From the NCBI GenBank assembly GCA_007119985.1, contig SKOQ01000058.1:1-10403 (forward strand): DNA of 10,403 nucleotides, written 5' to 3'. Below the pieces are notes generated by a model. It was not told where the DNA came from. It did no database searches and was given only the letters and a program-made list of their open reading frames with translations. Position numbers and translations under genes: made by a program. The stretch is from Marinospirillum sp. (GTDB lineage: Bacteria > Pseudomonadota > Gammaproteobacteria > Pseudomonadales > Halomonadaceae). Below are positions 5,653 through 10,403 of the stretch, one piece after another. Position 1 is the first letter of the stretch. Each line of letters opens with the position of its first letter.

Positions 5653-8516
5653 GGCGTCACTGGATCTGGCTGATCCCTCTTCTTTTTCTCGCTGGTTTGC
5701 TGCTGATTGCCTTGCTTTTTCAGCAAAATCGCAGTGTGTATCAGCAACAATATCAATTTGCGGTACAGCTGTTTAATCAGCTGCGTGAGCTGGATGCAGT
5801 CAGTGATCGCGAGATAGTCCAGATCGCCCATGCGCGTGGGCGTAACTATGATCATCTGGCCCAGGCGCGCCAGCAGATTTATCTGGCGCAGCAGGCGCTA
5901 GAGCAGTGGGCAGAGCTTGATGATCCTGTGACCCAAACCCTGCTGAGTACCTATTTTACCTTGCAGGAGCACAAGGAAGCGCTGGTGCTGGATATTCAGC
6001 ACTATGCTGCTTTGAGTCGCAATGGCTTGTTGTATTTACCGCAGCTCAATGCAGAACTCTCAGCACAAGGGGTGATCGGCGAGGCGCAGCGCTATCAACT
6101 GCTGAGTGCTTTATACCGTTTTCATCTTTTTGGTGACCTAGCCAGCCTGCATGAAGTCCAGCGTCATCTGGCTGATTTGCAGGCCTTGCCGGTGACCTCG
6201 GCCGCCTTGGCTGATTTTAATCACCATGCTGAACGCAATCTGAGCCATCTTGCACGGCTGAGTCAGGATGTGCAGGCGTATTTGTTGATCGAAAGCCGCC
6301 CAGTCCTGGATGCTCTAGAGCAGCAAAAACAGATCTATTATGCCGAGCGGGTGGCACTTCTAGAGCGGCGCGCACGCATTATGGTGGGCCTCACTTTGCT
6401 CTTGGTGCTGGGCTTGGCCTTGGCTGGCTATCGTTGGCAATTGAGCAGTCAGCAATCGCGTTTAGCCCGTCAGCGCCTAGAAACAGCGGTTAGTGGTTTA
6501 TCCGAGGCCTTTGCTCTTTTTGATGGCCAAGGTCGTTTGGTCTTGTGTAATCAAGCCTGGCAGCGCACCTATCCGTGGATGAATGAGCAGGAAAGACGCG
6601 ATTGGTCGCGCTGCTATGCCAGCTTGCAACGCTACTTAAAAACCAGTGGCTGCCGCGCTGATCTCAAGCCACAAGAAGTCCACCAGTTTTTAGAAGAAAC
6701 CTATGATGGCCGTTGGTTGCAAGCCAGTGACAGCGGCACACCAGAAGGTGGGCGTGTTTGTGTGCGTACAGATATCAGCGGTATACAGCAGAGCCGTCAG
6801 GAACTGCGCACCGTGGCGGCGGTGTTTGAGAACTGCAATGAGGCGATTATGGTCGTTGATGCGGCTGTCCGTATCGCCTTGGTCAATCCTGCGTTTGAGC
6901 GGATTACCGGCTATGCCGCAGCAGAGGTGCTTGGGCAGAACCCTCATCTACTGGCCTCAGGTCGTCATGATCGTGCTTTTTATCGTCAGCTTTGGCTGGC
7001 GCTGCTGGAGGATGGCCAGTGGAGCGGTGAGATCTGGAATCGGCGGCGTAACGGCGAAATCTATCCGCAACATCTTTCCATCACGACCTTGCGCAATGCG
7101 GCGGATCAGGTGCATGAGTATGTGGCTGTCTTTACGGATATTACTCAGCATAAAAAGCACGAAGAACAGATCAAACGTCAAGCCTACTATGATGCCTTGA
7201 CCCAGCTGCCGAACCGTATTCTGCTGATTGATCGCCTTGAACAAGCCTTGGCACAACCTCAGCGGCATCGCTTGCTGGCCTTGTGCTTTATCGATCTGGA
7301 TCGTTTTAAAAATGTCAATGATACCCTTGGGCATGAGGCAGGCGATCAACTGCTGGTTCAGGTGGCTGCGCGCTTTACTGCCTGCTTGCCCGCTTCAGCA
7401 ACCTTGGCACGCTTTGGTGGTGATGAGTATGTGGTGTTGTTGCCAGAGCTGCATTCAGCGCAAGAAGCAACCTTGATCGCTGAGCAGATGATCGCCTGTG
7501 CCAGCGAGCCTTTTGTCCTCGCTGAACGAGATATTCAGATAGGGTGCAGCATCGGGATTGCGCTCTATCCTAATGATGCGCGAGATGCCGATAGCCTGAT
7601 GCGCAATGCTGATTTGGCGATGTATCAAGCCAAGCAGGCTGGCCGCAACTGCTTGCGCTTTTTTACCCAGCGTTTACAGCGTGAAGCTGATCATTTGATG
7701 CAGCTTGAACAAGACTTGCGTTTGGCGTTGGCGGCGGGGCAGTTCTCAGTTCATTATCAACCACAAATCTCGACACAAACTGGACAGATTGAAGGGGTCG
7801 AAGCCTTACTACGCTGGCAGCATCCACAGCGAGGCTGGATCCCACCGGCTGACTTTATCGGCCTAGCAGAAGATACAGGCTTAATTGGTGAGCTGGGTTG
7901 GTGGGTGCTGGAGCAGAGTCTGAGTGATTTAGCAGGCTGGAAGCAGCAAGGTTATGCTTTGCATTTGGCTGTGAATGTTTCAGGGCGGCAAAAACAACTC
8001 GGGCTGCAGGCTGAATCTGTGCTGAACTTGCTGGCTCGCTTGGGGCTGCAGGCCAGTGATCTGGTGATTGAGATCACGGAAAGCCTGTTGATGGAGCGTG
8101 ATGATGATACCCAAGCTTGGCTAGAGGCGTTTACCTCGCGTGGCATCCAGCTCGCTATAGATGACTTTGGTACTGGCTATTCCTCACTGAGCTATTTAAA
8201 GCGCTTCCCGATCAGTGTGTTGAAAATTGATCGTGAGTTTATTCGTGATCTGGGTGAAGCAGGAGAAGCGCAAAGCCTTGTCGAAGCGATAGTCGCGCTG
8301 GGTCGCAGCTTGGGATTGAAGCTGGTAGCCGAAGGCGTGGAAACTGCCGCACAGCTCAGTCGTGTCCAAGCACTGGGTTGTGATCAGGTACAAGGCTATT
8401 ATTATGCTCGACCCTTGCCATCAGATCAGTTGCTGCTTTGGTGTGATGCCCATCAGGTTGAGGGTGTGGCTGGGGCTATACAGTCAGACGGAAAAAGTTT
8501 AAGCTCCCTCGACTGA
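5649..8516 (+). CDS. Membrane c-di-GMP signalling protein: DAHL-like sensor, PAS, PAS, GGDEF, EAL
   Basis: A 955-residue inner-membrane protein that turns a periplasmic signal into a change in cyclic di-GMP. TM1 spans about 8-24 and TM2 about 244-261. The periplasmic part between them (about 27-240) is all-helical and resembles the DAHL (double all-helical ligand-binding) sensor, with RELDA, RNYDHL, QEHKEALV and NGLLYLP segments. A PAS domain follows (about 275-382, LSEAFALFDGQGRLVLCNQ), then a second (about 386-503, NEAIMVVDA, NPAFERITGY, YVAVFTDIT). The GGDEF domain (about 511-672) has FIDLDRFK (547-554) and a GGDEY signature (590-594). The RxxD inhibitory site is missing (PASA, 581-584). 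The EAL domain (about 685-930) keeps EALLR (718), NVSG (776), EITES (808), DDFGTGYSS (838-846), K859, AEGVET (E895) and QGY (915), so phosphodiesterase activity is expected. Cyclase activity is less certain. ATG overlaps the peroxidase stop by four bases. Residual doubt concerns the DAHL name, not the architecture. Confidence 0.95.
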   Translation: MRRHWIWLIPLLFLAGLLLIALLFQQNRSVYQQQYQFAVQLFNQLRELDAVSDREIVQIAHARGRNYDHLAQARQQIYLAQQALEQWAELDDPVTQTLLSTYFTLQEHKEALVLDIQHYAALSRNGLLYLPQLNAELSAQGVIGEAQRYQLLSALYRFHLFGDLASLHEVQRHLADLQALPVTSAALADFNHHAERNLSHLARLSQDVQAYLLIESRPVLDALEQQKQIYYAERVALLERRARIMVGLTLLLVLGLALAGYRWQLSSQQSRLARQRLETAVSGLSEAFALFDGQGRLVLCNQAWQRTYPWMNEQERRDWSRCYASLQRYLKTSGCRADLKPQEVHQFLEETYDGRWLQASDSGTPEGGRVCVRTDISGIQQSRQELRTVAAVFENCNEAIMVVDAAVRIALVNPAFERITGYAAAEVLGQNPHLLASGRHDRAFYRQLWLALLEDGQWSGEIWNRRRNGEIYPQHLSITTLRNAADQVHEYVAVFTDITQHKKHEEQIKRQAYYDALTQLPNRILLIDRLEQALAQPQRHRLLALCFIDLDRFKNVNDTLGHEAGDQLLVQVAARFTACLPASATLARFGGDEYVVLLPELHSAQEATLIAEQMIACASEPFVLAERDIQIGCSIGIALYPNDARDADSLMRNADLAMYQAKQAGRNCLRFFTQRLQREADHLMQLEQDLRLALAAGQFSVHYQPQISTQTGQIEGVEALLRWQHPQRGWIPPADFIGLAEDTGLIGELGWWVLEQSLSDLAGWKQQGYALHLAVNVSGRQKQLGLQAESVLNLLARLGLQASDLVIEITESLLMERDDDTQAWLEAFTSRGIQLAIDDFGTGYSSLSYLKRFPISVLKIDREFIRDLGEAGEAQSLVEAIVALGRSLGLKLVAEGVETAAQLSRVQALGCDQVQGYYYARPLPSDQLLLWCDAHQVEGVAGAIQSDGKSLSSLD

Positions 8517-8552
8517 CTGAGGCAGTCAGCGTCGCTAGGACGGGTCCTGGCG
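8513..8552 (+). terminator. Tandem hairpins after the c-di-GMP gene, likely partial terminator
   Basis: CTGACTG/CAGTCAG (8513-8519 and 8523-8529) is a perfect seven-pair repeat with a three-base loop, starting inside the stop codon. A second hairpin pairs 8533-8540 with 8545-8552 (GC-rich, one G-T pair, tetraloop). The T-rich stretch GTTTATTTTG begins at 8559, six bases past the stem, so it is an imperfect intrinsic terminator. It also forms most of the 60-base gap before alaC. Confidence 0.45.
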
Positions 8553-8576
8553 CTCACGTTTATTTTGAGGTGTTTT

Positions 8577-9809
8577 ATGTCATCTTCTTCTGGTGTGCAG
8601 AGTGCACGCCGTTTTTCGCGTATCGATCGTCTTCCTCCCTACGTTTTTAATATCACGGCTGAATTGAAGCTGGCCGCGCGGCGTCGAGGCGAGGATATTA
8701 TTGATTTCAGTATGGGGAACCCAGATGGTGCCACGCCGCCTCATATCGTTGAAAAGCTCTGTACCGTGGCGCAGCGCGGTGATACACATGGCTATTCCAC
8801 CTCGCGCGGGATTCCCCGCTTGCGTCGTGCGATTGCTAACTGGTATCAGCAGCGCTATCAGGTCGATATCGATCCAGAGCAGGAGGCGATTGTCACCATT
8901 GGCTCCAAAGAAGGCCTCGCGCATTTGATGCTGGCGACCTTGGATCAAGGCGATATGGTGTTGGTGCCCAACCCCAGTTATCCGATCCATATCTATGGTG
9001 CGGTCATTGCTGGAGCGCAGGTGCGCTCTGTGCCCTTGATTCCAGGTGTGGATTTTTTTGCTGAGCTAGAAAAAGCCATCCGCGAGAGTATTCCCAAGCC
9101 CAAAATGATGATCCTGGGCTTCCCCTCGAACCCAACGGCCCAGTGTGTTGAGCTGGATTTCTTTGAGCGAGTGGTGGCGCTGGCGCGTCAGCATCAGATT
9201 CTGGTGGTGCATGATCTGGCCTATGCCGATATCGTTTTTGATGGCTGGCAGGCGCCGTCGATTATGCAGGTTGAAGGCGCAAAAGAAGTGGCAGTCGAGT
9301 TCTTTACCCTCTCGAAAAGCTACAATATGGCGGGCTGGCGGATTGGCTTTATGGTGGGCAATCCTGAGCTGGTGCAGGCCCTGGCGCGGATCAAAAGCTA
9401 CCATGATTACGGCACCTTTACGCCCTTGCAGGTGGCCGCGATTGCCGCCTTAGAAGGTGATCAGAGCTGTGTCGCCGAGATACGCGATGAATACTGCCAG
9501 CGGCGCAATACGCTGGTCAAAGGGCTGCATGAGGCAGGTTGGATGGTCGATAAGCCCAAGGCCTCAATGTATATCTGGGCCAAAATCCCTGAGCCTTATC
9601 AGCATCTGGGTTCTCTGGAATTTTCCAAGAAGCTATTGGCTGAAGCCAAGGTGTGTGTCTCGCCAGGCATCGGTTTTGGTGACTATGGCGATGGCTATGT
9701 CCGCTTTGCCTTGATCGAAAACCAAGACCGCATCCGTCAGGCTGTCAGAGGAATCAAAGCCATGCTGCGTCAGGATGGCCTCTTGAATCAACACACGACA
9801 CGTTTATAA
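8577..9809 (+). CDS. alaC: Alanine transaminase AlaC (PLP-dependent class I aminotransferase)
   Basis: A cytoplasmic aminotransferase of 410 residues, close to E. coli AlaC (YfdZ), which forms alanine from pyruvate and glutamate. From the N-terminal RRFSRIDRLPPYVFNITAEL (11-30) onward the protein follows AlaC almost continuously. Landmarks: SMGNPDGATPPHIV (45-58), HGYSTSRGIP (71-80), FPSNPT with N185, HDLAYAD with D213 facing the pyridine nitrogen, the SKSYNMAGWR segment with Schiff-base lysine K247 and R255, and VRFAL with R376 that binds the substrate carboxylate. The start is the ATG at 8577: GAGG (8567-8570) lies six bases upstream, and a TTG twelve bases earlier has no such site. The gene is followed after 26 bases by dcd, probably in one transcript. 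Isoleucine- or valine-derived keto acids are conceivable alternative substrates, but the match to AlaC is strong. Confidence 0.95.
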   Translation: MSSSSGVQSARRFSRIDRLPPYVFNITAELKLAARRRGEDIIDFSMGNPDGATPPHIVEKLCTVAQRGDTHGYSTSRGIPRLRRAIANWYQQRYQVDIDPEQEAIVTIGSKEGLAHLMLATLDQGDMVLVPNPSYPIHIYGAVIAGAQVRSVPLIPGVDFFAELEKAIRESIPKPKMMILGFPSNPTAQCVELDFFERVVALARQHQILVVHDLAYADIVFDGWQAPSIMQVEGAKEVAVEFFTLSKSYNMAGWRIGFMVGNPELVQALARIKSYHDYGTFTPLQVAAIAALEGDQSCVAEIRDEYCQRRNTLVKGLHEAGWMVDKPKASMYIWAKIPEPYQHLGSLEFSKKLLAEAKVCVSPGIGFGDYGDGYVRFALIENQDRIRQAVRGIKAMLRQDGLLNQHTTRL

Positions 9810-9835
9810 CAAGCAAGACGCTTAGGAACCAACAC

Positions 9836-10402
9836 ATGAGCATTAAATCCGATCATTGGATTCGCCAGATGGCACAAGAGAAGGGCATGATTGAGCCCTT
9901 TGAAGCTGGTCAGGTACGGACACACCAAGAGCAGAAGATTATTTCTTACGGCACATCCAGCTATGGCTATGATGTGCGCTGTGCAGACGAGTTTAAGGTG
10001 TTCACCAATATCAACTCGAGCATTGTTGACCCCAAAAACTTTGATGATAAGAGTTTTGTCGAAGTGCGCGGAGATCGCTGCATTATTCCACCTAACTCCT
10101 TTGCGCTGGCGCGGACAGTCGAGTATTTCCGTATACCGCGTGATGTGCTGGTGGTCTGTCTTGGCAAGAGCACCTATGCCCGCTGCGGCATTATTGTGAA
10201 TGTCACACCGCTGGAACCAGAATGGGAAGGCCATGTGACGTTGGAGTTCTCCAATACGACGCCCTTGCCTGCGGTGATCTACGCTAATGAAGGCGTCGCA
10301 CAGATGCTGTTCTTTGGTGGCGATCAGGTGTGTGATGTGTCCTATAAGGATCGTGGTGGCAAGTACCAAGGCCAGAGAGGCGTGACCTTACCGCGCACTT
10401 AA
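9836..10402 (+). CDS. dcd: dCTP deaminase
   Basis: A complete 188-residue enzyme that deaminates dCTP to dUTP, the main route to dUMP and thymidylate in Gammaproteobacteria. It belongs to the dUTPase fold family and works as a homotrimer. Visible signatures are SYGYDVRCADEF (42-53), the phosphate-binding GKSTYARCG (110-118, with K111, S112 and R116), NVTPLEPEWEGHVTLEFSN (122-140) containing the catalytic glutamate E137, and the C-terminal YKDRGGKYQGQRG segment that closes over the triphosphate. Length equals that of typical monofunctional gammaproteobacterial Dcd (~188-193), not the bifunctional archaeal form. AGGA (9824-9827) sits eight bases before the ATG. The stop codon ends one base before the window does. 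Grouping with alaC looks like ordinary housekeeping neighbourhood. Confidence 0.97.
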   Translation: MSIKSDHWIRQMAQEKGMIEPFEAGQVRTHQEQKIISYGTSSYGYDVRCADEFKVFTNINSSIVDPKNFDDKSFVEVRGDRCIIPPNSFALARTVEYFRIPRDVLVVCLGKSTYARCGIIVNVTPLEPEWEGHVTLEFSNTTPLPAVIYANEGVAQMLFFGGDQVCDVSYKDRGGKYQGQRGVTLPRT

Positions 10403-10403
10403 C

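Noticed and set aside
8565..8576. TTG start four codons before the alaC ATG
   Set aside because: GAGG at 8567-8570 is the ribosome binding site for the ATG at 8577, and the TTG overlaps that site.

Overview
This window looks like chromosomal DNA of a free-living, motile Gammaproteobacterium, perhaps of the Oceanospirillales/Pseudomonas-like group. The evidence is an AlaC-type aminotransferase very close to the enterobacterial form, a CobO followed by a small gammaproteobacterial-type membrane protein, a polar-flagellate style chemoreceptor and a multi-domain c-di-GMP protein. No mobile element, CRISPR array, tRNA or rRNA is visible. Codon use and gene density look uniform.

Layout. At the left edge (minus strand) lies the start of a BtuB-type TonB-dependent cobalamin receptor. 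It is preceded by its own sigma70-like promoter and a complete cobalamin riboswitch. Diverging from it on the plus strand is cobO (cob(I)yrinic acid a,c-diamide adenosyltransferase), which overlaps a small DUF6164-like membrane protein by one base. The candidate promoters of btuB and cobO overlap, so B12 uptake and B12 activation are organised as one divergent locus with the riboswitch on the uptake side only. A bidirectional terminator separates this block from two minus-strand genes, xthA (exonuclease III) and a dCache-type methyl-accepting chemotaxis protein.

From 4684 the plus strand carries a periplasmic di-haem peroxidase (CcpA/MauG superfamily). It is translationally coupled (ATGA) to a 955-residue inner-membrane protein that reads TM, DAHL-like helical periplasmic sensor, TM, PAS, PAS, GGDEF, EAL. 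This pair is the most interesting part of the window. A periplasmic redox haem protein made stoichiometrically with a periplasmic-sensing c-di-GMP enzyme suggests a redox- or peroxide-responsive signalling module. The EAL domain keeps its catalytic residues, whereas the GGDEF domain has GGDEY and no I-site.

The right end holds two housekeeping genes, alaC (alanine transaminase) and dcd (dCTP deaminase). Both have good ribosome binding sites. Hairpins separate alaC from the signalling operon.
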